A stretch of DNA of 15,331 bases from DAOMFM01 sp035429825 (GTDB taxonomy: Bacteria; Acidobacteriota; Blastocatellia; UBA7656; JADIYM01), in assembly GCA_044224215.1 (NCBI GenBank), contig JBGAKX010000111.1, forward strand, positions 1 through 15,331. Reading direction: 5' to 3'. The notes under the pieces were generated by a model. It was not told where the DNA came from, did no database searches, and was given only the letters and a program-made list of their open reading frames with translations. Position numbers and translations under genes: made by a program. This document shows positions 7,739 to 13,312 of the stretch, in pieces. Each line of letters starts with the position of its first letter. Position 1 is the stretch's first letter.

Positions 7739-7763
7739 CGACGATTCGCGCTGGAGGGGACCG

Positions 7764-8495
7764 ATGATCGCTCGGATGATGCTTCTCGCTGTCGCGGCAT
7801 GCGCATTCGCCGTGCCCGTTTCAACACCCGCAGGGGACACGCACGCGGCGGACACGACGACATACTACTTTGGCATCCTGAAGAGGGGGCCGAACCGCTC
7901 GCAACCCGCCGACGAAGCGCAGAAGATCCAGACCGGCCACCTGCAGCACATTGGCGACATGGCGCGGTCGGGCAAGCTTGTCGCAGCCGGACCGTTCGGC
8001 GACGACGGCGACATGCGGGGCATCCTGCTGTTCAAGACCGCGTCCGCCGACGAGGCGATCGCGCTCGAGTCGACGGATCCGGCCGTCGTCTCGGGTCGGC
8101 TCGTCCACGAAGTCCACCCGTGGGTCGGACCGTCCGACATCGGCGCCGGGTACGTGGAAAAGCTCAAGACGACGAAGGCCGATCAGATTCCAATGGTCAC
8201 GTACCAGATGGTCTTTCTGTCGAAAGGCGCGCACTGGACCGACGCCACGTCGGCCGAGCATGCGGCGGTCGCTGCCGCACATCACGACTATGTGAGCTCG
8301 CTCATGGATTCGCACAAGATCGTGGTCGCCGGCCCGTTTGTCGATAACGGAGTGATGCGGGGCGTCGCGATACTCAACGTCGCAACGCCAGACGAGGCGG
8401 TTTCCCTCGTGTCGGCCGACCCGGCGGTCAAGGCCGGATATCTTGCCGTCGACGTCCATCCGTGGTGGTGCGCAAAATACGTCATGCCCGAATGA
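7764..8495 (+). CDS. Secreted protein with two tandem YCII-related domains, 243 aa
   Basis: The ATG at 7764 follows GGAGGGG (7753-7759). The first 29 residues form a probable Sec signal peptide (MIARMMLLAVAACAFAVPVS, likely cleaved after a THA-like site). Two YCII-like ferredoxin-type alpha/beta domains follow: residues about 32-121 and about 145-235. They repeat the same core: LVAAGPFGDDGDMRGILLF / EAIALESTDPAVVSGRL / HEVHPW in the first, and IVVAGPFVDNGVMRGVAIL / EAVSLVSADPAVKAGYL / VDVHPW in the second, so they arose by internal duplication. Each has a histidine in the first helix (H59 or H62; H173 or H174), where YciI proteins place a His of their His-Asp pair. YciI domains are usually cytoplasmic and of uncertain enzymatic role, with a few in ring-cleavage or chlorohydrolase pathways. 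An exported tandem form is less usual; no specific reaction is assigned. Confidence 0.88.
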   Translation: MIARMMLLAVAACAFAVPVSTPAGDTHAADTTTYYFGILKRGPNRSQPADEAQKIQTGHLQHIGDMARSGKLVAAGPFGDDGDMRGILLFKTASADEAIALESTDPAVVSGRLVHEVHPWVGPSDIGAGYVEKLKTTKADQIPMVTYQMVFLSKGAHWTDATSAEHAAVAAAHHDYVSSLMDSHKIVVAGPFVDNGVMRGVAILNVATPDEAVSLVSADPAVKAGYLAVDVHPWWCAKYVMPE

Positions 8496-8511
8496 ACAAC
8501 CCGCCGGCAGG

Positions 8512-9027
8512 CTACTGCAGCGGCTTGTAGGCGCGAGGCGGCGGCGACGCGACGCTCGGTTGCGCAGCGAGCATCAAACCCTCGCTCCCCGAGACGCCCG
8601 TGGCAGTGCGCCGGCCGAGGCGGTACCTGAATCGACGATGGGTCGCGCGATTCGGCCGTGTCGGGTCGGCGTCGATCGTGATTCCGAAGGCGTCGCGCCC
8701 GAACCGCACGCTGAACTCGTAGACGCCGTCCGCAATGGACTCCGATCCGCCCGAACTGCCCCGCCTGAACTGGTGCTCCGTCAGCAGTCCGTCCTCGAAC
8801 AGCTCGCCGATCACGCCAAACCGGACCTTTCGCGCGTAGAGCGTCATCTCGGCGGTCGCGACGGTCTTCAGGTTTCCGATGGCAGCGGCCTCGTGCGCCG
8901 ATCGTTGCGCGTGGACGAAGCCCACGATCCCGATCGCAAGCAGCACGCCGGCGATCGCGACCACGACGAGGAGCTCGAGCACCGTCAGACCGGCGTCGGT
9001 CCGACGGGCAAACGAATGGGCAGGCAT
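8512..9027 (-). CDS. Type IV pilin-like pseudopilin, 171 aa
   Basis: The N-terminus has a class III prepilin signal: a short basic leader ending in Gly13, then LTVLELLVVVAIAGVLLAIG, a hydrophobic helix with Glu at mature position +5. Prepilin peptidase would cut after Gly13 and methylate Leu14 in a working system. The globular part has the helix-then-sheet pattern of minor pilins (NLKTVATAEMTLYA, then YEFSVRFG and FGITIDADP). An in-frame stop (9031-9033, reverse complement) just upstream forces the start at 9027. The ATG lacks a well-spaced Shine-Dalgarno sequence and lies in the 3' arm of a 10-bp stem. The gene follows the HEAT-repeat gene by 45 bp, presumably on the same transcript. No assembly ATPase, secretin or peptidase gene is in the window, so the machine it belongs to (type IV pilus, type II secretion or competence-like) is unknown. 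It ends 16 bp from the convergent YCII-domain gene. Confidence 0.9.
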   Translation of the reverse strand: MPAHSFARRTDAGLTVLELLVVVAIAGVLLAIGIVGFVHAQRSAHEAAAIGNLKTVATAEMTLYARKVRFGVIGELFEDGLLTEHQFRRGSSGGSESIADGVYEFSVRFGRDAFGITIDADPTRPNRATHRRFRYRLGRRTATGVSGSEGLMLAAQPSVASPPPRAYKPLQ

Positions 9028-9053
9028 GCCTCATGGTCGAGGAATGCCTGCCC
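9018..9053 (-). promoter_or_regulatory. 10-bp hairpin enclosing the pseudopilin start codon
   Basis: GGGCAGGCAT (9018-9027) and ATGCCTGCCC (9044-9053) are perfect inverted repeats with a 16-nt loop. In the minus-strand mRNA the 3' arm begins with the pseudopilin AUG, so the start codon is paired in the stem. The pairing is certain from sequence; the regulatory effect is inferred. A rho-independent terminator is less likely because no strong U-run follows. Confidence 0.6.
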
Positions 9054-9072
9054 GAGGTTGCGTGACGACGGT

Positions 9073-10302
9073 CTACTCGGCGGCCGGAGGCTCGAGCGGT
9101 GTGGCGGGTTCGGCCGGCTCGGAGGCTTGCGGCGCGGCCTCGACAGGAGCGGCGAACGGCGGCGGGTCGGCCCCTTCGGGCAGCGACACGTCGAATGTGA
9201 GGAGGTGCGCGCGGAGGTCTTCGATCACGAGCGGCTGGCCGTAGTTCGTGCTGACCCACTGTCCGTCCCGGAACCAGATCTTGATCGGCGTCTCGCAGTA
9301 GGTCTTCAGCTCGTCCCACCGCTGTCTGAGCGTTGATTCGCTGCGTTCCCTGAGCGACTGGTCGCCGCCGATGCCCTGTGCAAGGAACGTCATCAGCATC
9401 TTCACCTCGAGCGCCTTCACACGGACTTGCGCGCGATAATGCTGGATCGAGAGCTCGTCGCTCTCCTTTCTGAGCGTTCGGACCTTCTCGGGGTCGCCGG
9501 ACAACGACTCCATGAGCGACGCTTCCGCGATGTCCTTCTGCTTGTCGGCGACCTTCTTCAGGGTGGCCTGCGCCTCTGCAAGCTGGCGCTTCACCTTGTC
9601 GGCCTCGGATTCCTCCTTCACATAGGATTCGAGCCCGGGGATCGGCCGCGACACGCGCTTTCTCGGTTCGCCGGGGGCGGCCGGCTGTGCCGCCGGCTTG
9701 CTGGCCACGATTGGGGAGGACCCTTCCGTCGGTGTGGACGGCTTGGCGGCCGGCGCCGCGGCCTCCTTCGGCTTTGCGGGTTTTGGTTTCTTCACGTCGC
9801 GATACTCTTCCGACGGTCGTCGGCGGGCGACAAAGAAGAAGGCGATGACGGCGCTTGCCAGGATGATGGCCGTCGACAGGAACCACGTCGACAGCACGGT
9901 CTGCTTGACGAGCGTCATCGTGGGCGGATCGAGTGCGTTGACGGCCAGCTGAGAGACGCGGGCGACGGTCGCGTCCGAATCCGTGGTGTGCTCACGCAGT
10001 ATCGGAAGCGCGGGCTTCCCTGCCTCGCCCATCTTTGAAAGCGCGATCGCTGCCGAAACCCGGTCGCTCGTGACCTGGCTCGACATCAGGATGATCAGGT
10101 CCGGAACAGCATCCTTGGCCTTGGGCCCCATGTTGCCAATGGAGTCGGCCGCAATCGATCTCGTCTTGGGGTCCGGGTCGCGGAGATCCCGAACGTAGGC
10201 ACTGACGGTCTTGTCTCCGCTTGCGCCTTGGCCCATCGCGTCGGCGGCAGCACAGCCGAGGGCGAACGCCAGCACGCAGCAAGCGGTCACGAACTTCTTC
10301 AT
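9073..10302 (-). CDS. HEAT-repeat, single-pass membrane protein with coiled coil, 409 aa
   Basis: The frame is open to 10404, but the ATG at 10302 is preferred: GGAGG (10307-10311, reverse complement) is 4 nt before it and a signal peptide starts there (MKKFVTACCVLAFALGCAAA). The ALGC at residues 14-17 resembles a poor lipobox. Residues about 31-125 form two to three HEAT/PBS-like repeats (LRDPDPKTRSIAADSIGNMG, VPDLI, RVSAAIALSKMGEAGKPALP). A transmembrane helix spans about 137-160, followed by RRR, which places the HEAT part outside and the rest in the cytoplasm. A Lys/Pro/Ala-rich linker (about 168-215) leads to a coiled coil (about 230-300, KVKRQLAEAQATLKKVADKQ) and a small C-terminal region ending in a Pro/Ala/Glu-rich tail. 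No catalytic motif is seen. Its likely role is a scaffold or envelope protein; the co-oriented pseudopilin 45 bp downstream hints at a link to pilin-like assemblies, which is inference only. Confidence 0.87.
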   Translation of the reverse strand: MKKFVTACCVLAFALGCAAADAMGQGASGDKTVSAYVRDLRDPDPKTRSIAADSIGNMGPKAKDAVPDLIILMSSQVTSDRVSAAIALSKMGEAGKPALPILREHTTDSDATVARVSQLAVNALDPPTMTLVKQTVLSTWFLSTAIILASAVIAFFFVARRRPSEEYRDVKKPKPAKPKEAAAPAAKPSTPTEGSSPIVASKPAAQPAAPGEPRKRVSRPIPGLESYVKEESEADKVKRQLAEAQATLKKVADKQKDIAEASLMESLSGDPEKVRTLRKESDELSIQHYRAQVRVKALEVKMLMTFLAQGIGGDQSLRERSESTLRQRWDELKTYCETPIKIWFRDGQWVSTNYGQPLVIEDLRAHLLTFDVSLPEGADPPPFAAPVEAAPQASEPAEPATPLEPPAAE

Positions 10303-10422
10303 GGGGCCTCCGTAATCGGTCTGAGCCGGTTGCTTCGTGGCCGCGAGTTGATGGGGGGCAACACCCGGCAGGACCAGGTCGTCAGATCTGTGGCCCACGC
10401 GCAACCTTGTCGTTGTCCGGCC

Positions 10423-10450
10423 ATTATAGACCGCTCAATCAATGCGACAA
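10423..10450 (-). promoter_or_regulatory. Sigma-70-type promoter for the HEAT-repeat/pseudopilin pair
   Basis: On the minus strand TTGTCG (10445-10450) and a perfect TATAAT (10423-10428) are separated by 16 bp. The start near 10416 gives a leader of about 114 nt to the ATG at 10302. This is the best -10 match I noticed in the window. Confidence 0.55.
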
Positions 10451-10496
10451 ATCGAATTCACCACCAGTGGCCGGATACCTCGGCGTCCGGCGAATG

Positions 10497-10505
10497 TGTT
10501 ACGCT
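10497..10505 (+). promoter_or_regulatory. Possible extended -10 promoter for the VWFA-related gene
   Basis: TGT followed by TACGCT (10500-10505) has the TGn extension and the key A2 and T6 bases. The start would be near 10512, about 24 nt before the GTG of the leader ORF. No convincing -35 lies 17 bp upstream. The rest of the 328-bp gap between the divergent genes (10303-10630) holds only this, the minus-strand promoter and the leader ORF, as far as I can see. Confidence 0.3.
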
Positions 10506-10535
10506 GGCAACAGTTTCCGCCTACGGAGGTCCCAC

Positions 10536-10634
10536 GTGTTCCCCGCGCGTCACTCGGAGCTGAGCTGTCAGGCAGGCCTGTTCAGGCCGCTCTTGCACAC
10601 GTGTCCGCGCTTTGTGAGCGCATACGCCGGATGA
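10536..10634 (+). CDS. Possible 32-aa leader ORF coupled to the VWFA-related gene
   Basis: A GTG at 10536 is preceded by GGAGG (10525-10529) at 6 nt spacing, the best ribosome site in the region, yet no start in the VWFA-related gene's frame uses it. The 32-codon frame (beginning VFPARHSELSCQAG) ends at TGA 10632-10634, which overlaps the ATG of the downstream gene (10631) as ATGA. The downstream gene has no Shine-Dalgarno sequence of its own, so ribosomes ending here could restart there. The peptide resembles nothing I know and has no signal peptide. It could be a translational leader or a chance frame; the geometry is the only evidence. Confidence 0.4.
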   Translation: MFPARHSELSCQAGLFRPLLHTCPRFVSAYAG

Positions 10635-12766
10635 CGTCGCGCGTGGTTCGAGCCGTTCGTCCGTTCGTCGTCGCGGCGGCCCTCGTCGTGACGGCGGCAC
10701 CCGTGCACGGGCTCGCCGCCAGGGCCCAGGTCAAGCCTGCCGGCTCGACCGACACGGCCGGCCAGGACGACGACCGGGTGGTCAAGCTGTCGGTCACGCT
10801 CGTGCAGGTCGACGCAATCGTCACGGACAAGGAAGGGCGGCCGGTTACGGATCTGACAAAGGACGACTTCGAGGTGCTGCAGGACGACCGGCCCCAGAAC
10901 GTCACAACGTTTCTCTATGTCGCAACGCCTCCGCTCGCGCCGGTGCCCGCGCCCGCCGTGCCGACCGCCGAGGGGCCTGTCCCGCCCATCCGAGTCGCGC
11001 CGGAGAGCGCGCGGCGTACGATTGCCGTCGTCGTCGACGACCTGACGTCGAACGACAGCGCGCGATCTGCGCGCCAGGCCCTGCGCTCGTTCGTTGACCA
11101 GCAGATGCAGCCGGGCGACGTCATTGCAATCATCCAGGCGCGCGTCGGAGCGGGCGCCCTCCAGCAATTCTCGGCCAACAAGCAGGAGCTCTACAACGCA
11201 ATCGACCGGATTCGCTACGTGCCGCGATCGCGCGCGCAGACCGAATGCGAGGAGGTCTCAAAGCCCGAGCACCCCACGGACAACGAAATGGATCTTGGCG
11301 AGGCGCTCAGAACCGATATCTTTGTCCGCGGCACGCTCGGCGTGCTCAACTTTGTCGTCCGCGGACTGAAGGAGCTCCCGGGCCGAAAATCGGTCGTACT
11401 CCTGTCGGACGGCATGCCGTGCACGTTCGCCGACGTGGATCCAAAGGGGCGCGGCGACCGACGGGTCCGCGCCGCGATGCTCGGTCTCGTCGACCTCGCA
11501 AATCGTTCAGCTGTTGCGATTTACACGATCGACGTGAGGGGGGTCGACCCGCTCAACCCGGTCGCGGCCGACGGGCAGTTTGCGCCTCGCCTGCGAGATC
11601 TCGGTGACTTTCTCGCGAATCGTCGCACCACGCAGTTCCGCTCGCGCGACCTGCTCAGTTTTCTCGCGCAGCAAACGGGTGGACTGTTCATCTACAACAC
11701 GAACGACATCGTTGCCGGGCTGCGTCGCGCGATCGACGACCAGCGAGGCTACTACCTGATCGCGTACGTCCCCGACGACGAGACGTTCGCGCCGCACGCG
11801 GGCGTTCGCGACTTCCACAGTCTGACGGTCCGGGTGAAGCGGCCAGGGCTCACGGTGCGCTCGCGAACCGGTTTCTATGGCTACCCGGACGAGGAGCCAC
11901 AACCGGAGACGCGGTCCCTCGCACAGCAGATGGTCGACGCGGTGATCTCGCCGTTTTCGGCGAGCGGCGTCGGCGTCCGCATGACGCCATTGTTTGCCGA
12001 CGATCCCAAACTCGGGCCGGTCGTCAGGTGTCTGCTGCACGTCGACGCGCGCGACCTGACGTTCGTCGAGACGCACGACGGGCTCCGCGAAGCCGTGCTC
12101 GATCTCGCCGTGGTGGCGTTCGGCGACAGCGGCGGCATGGTGAGTCGGCAGGCACGCACGCAGCAGGTTCGCGTCCGCGCGGATGCGTTGCCGCGCGTGC
12201 TCGAGCGGGGCATCGACGAGATCGTCACGCTTCCCGTCAGCCGGGCCGGCGCCTACCAGGTCCGCGCGGCGGTTCGCGACGCCGCGTCGGCCCGAATCGG
12301 ATCGGCATACCAGTTCGTCGAGATGCCGAACGTCGGGGGCGGCGATCTGGCGGTGTCGGGCATCGTGTTGTCGCGCGACGCGCCGGTGGTGGCGCCGCGA
12401 GGACTCGCGATGAAGGAGCAGTCGCCGGACGCGCCGCAGAGCCTGGCGATTCGACGGTTTCGCCGCGGCGACCAGATCTCGTACGGATTCGAGATTTACA
12501 ACGCCACGGCGGACAAGTCCCGGCGCCGCCCGGCGCTGGCGCTCACGGTTCGTGTCTACCACGAGGGTAAGCTGATCCACACCGGCGAGACAAAACCGCT
12601 CGATCCGGGCCAGCAGGCCGACATGTCGCGGATTCGCATCGGGCGTGGATTGCAGCTCGGCACCGAGATGCAGACGGGATCGTACGTGCTCGAGCTCGAA
12701 GTGGCCGACACGTCGTCGTCCAAGCGCCGCGTCGCGACGCAGTGGATCGATTTCGAGGTCGAGTAG
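10631..12766 (+). CDS. Secreted VWFA-related acidobacterial domain protein, 711 aa
   Basis: The start at 10631 gives a Sec signal peptide (MTSRVVRAVRPFVVAAALVV, cleavage near ARA-Q). Residues about 51-95 carry the family hallmark: LSVTLVQVDAIVTDKEGRPV, then LTKDDFEVLQDDRPQNVTTF. This is the VWFA-related acidobacterial domain (TIGR03436-type), many copies of which occur in acidobacterial genomes. The von Willebrand A-like fold follows (about 128-375): TIAVVVDDLTSND at the first strand, GRKSVVLLSDGMP near 251-263, AIYTIDVRGVDPL, LAQQTGGLFIYNTND, and GYYLIAYVP. The canonical DxSxS metal site is altered (DDLTS). The C-terminal half (about 400-711) is beta-rich, with HVDARDL and a carbohydrate-binding-like or Ig-like look (SYGFEIYNA, RVYHEGKLI, SYVLELEVAD). 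Likely an extracytoplasmic protein-binding factor; partner unknown. It lacks its own ribosome site but overlaps a leader ORF. Codons upstream to 10442 are open but have no ribosome site. Confidence 0.92.
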   Translation: MTSRVVRAVRPFVVAAALVVTAAPVHGLAARAQVKPAGSTDTAGQDDDRVVKLSVTLVQVDAIVTDKEGRPVTDLTKDDFEVLQDDRPQNVTTFLYVATPPLAPVPAPAVPTAEGPVPPIRVAPESARRTIAVVVDDLTSNDSARSARQALRSFVDQQMQPGDVIAIIQARVGAGALQQFSANKQELYNAIDRIRYVPRSRAQTECEEVSKPEHPTDNEMDLGEALRTDIFVRGTLGVLNFVVRGLKELPGRKSVVLLSDGMPCTFADVDPKGRGDRRVRAAMLGLVDLANRSAVAIYTIDVRGVDPLNPVAADGQFAPRLRDLGDFLANRRTTQFRSRDLLSFLAQQTGGLFIYNTNDIVAGLRRAIDDQRGYYLIAYVPDDETFAPHAGVRDFHSLTVRVKRPGLTVRSRTGFYGYPDEEPQPETRSLAQQMVDAVISPFSASGVGVRMTPLFADDPKLGPVVRCLLHVDARDLTFVETHDGLREAVLDLAVVAFGDSGGMVSRQARTQQVRVRADALPRVLERGIDEIVTLPVSRAGAYQVRAAVRDAASARIGSAYQFVEMPNVGGGDLAVSGIVLSRDAPVVAPRGLAMKEQSPDAPQSLAIRRFRRGDQISYGFEIYNATADKSRRRPALALTVRVYHEGKLIHTGETKPLDPGQQADMSRIRIGRGLQLGTEMQTGSYVLELEVADTSSSKRRVATQWIDFEVE

Positions 12767-12767
12767 C

Positions 12768-12962
12768 CGTCGAACGCAGAGCCGATCCCGTCAGGGATCG
12801 GGGGAACCTGCCGGCGCGCGTGTCGTGGAGTCCGCCCGATCGCTCAGGCGATCGGGGGAGCCTTGACGTCGAACGCAGAGCCGATCCCGTCAGGGATCGA
12901 GGAACCTGCACCGGCGCGTGCCGTGGAGGCCTGCCCGATCGCTCGCGATCAGCTCTGCTTTT
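12768..12962. repeat. Two 99-bp REP-like repeat units with four hairpins
   Basis: The sequence from 12768 repeats from 12867 with a 99-bp period; the first 32 bases are identical. Each unit holds two palindromes: CGATCCC-GTCA-GGGATCG (12783-12800; 12882-12899) and a CGATCGC-centred one (CCCGATCGC-TCAG-GCGATCGGG, 12835-12856; a degenerate copy at 12937-12950). Three of the four are followed by G-rich GGRAC/GGGGGAGCC-like tails, so the unit itself looks like a doubled 50-bp element. It resembles REP/BIME-type intergenic elements. It starts 1 bp after the VWFA-related gene's stop and runs into the 3' end of the metalloprotease frame; hairpins could help end both convergent transcripts, though no T-run is seen. 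Confidence 0.8.
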
Positions 12963-13312
12963 GCGTCCAGGTCGTCGGGAACAGGGCCGCCGTTGTCCAG
13001 GCGCGAGACGGATGGACGCAACCGCCGGTCGTACCACCACGACCAGTTGGCGCCAGCCGTCGCCGATACGTGCAGGTCCGAGGCCGAGCCCTTCACGCGG
13101 AGTTGCGTCCCGCCCGTGCCGATCGGCTTCCTCTTGATACCCGCGCGGGGCGCTACCGTCACGCCGTTGACGCGTATCTCGAGCTCCGTGGCGTCGAGCG
13201 AGCCGACGCCGATCTCGAGCCGTGACTTCGAAGCGCGATACGCCGCACCGGAGATCACCGGTTTCGGGCCGGTGACGTCGATCGCGAAGTCAGCGCGAAC
13301 CGGTTCGGCCAT
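12890..13312 (-). pseudogene. Second-frame C-terminal part of the frameshifted metalloprotease
   Basis: This frame continues the Ig-like domain interrupted at 13290: the upstream frame ends FTLQVTDAHGRTGSR, and this one resumes with ADFAIDVTGPKP, the strand expected next. Moving from one to the other needs a +1 shift, meaning one extra base or two missing bases near 13291-13312. The rest (ISGAAYRASKSRLEIGVGS, LEIRVNGV, GGTQLRVKGS) is beta-rich and looks like another Ig-like or cell-surface domain. It has an ATG at 13312 but no signal peptide and begins mid-domain, so an independent gene is unlikely. Its last ~22 residues (from about 12955 down) and its stop at 12890-12892 are encoded by the REP-like repeat, the stop lying in the loop of the third hairpin. 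Confidence 0.7.

Noticed and set aside
8496..8511. Intrinsic terminators between convergent gene pairs (also 2975-2983 and 7131-7148)
   Set aside because: The gaps are only 9-18 bp and show no stable stem followed by a T-run.
8288..9886. Open frame of 532 codons on the minus strand across the pseudopilin and HEAT-repeat genes
   Set aside because: It overlaps three well-supported genes in other frames and is Arg-rich without domains.
10442..10630. Upstream ATG (10442) or GTG (10601) as the start of the VWFA-related protein
   Set aside because: Neither has a ribosome site, and both would bury the signal peptide behind an Arg-rich extension.
12768..12962. CRISPR array
   Set aside because: Only two 99-bp units exist, both made of palindromes with no unique spacers and no cas genes nearby.
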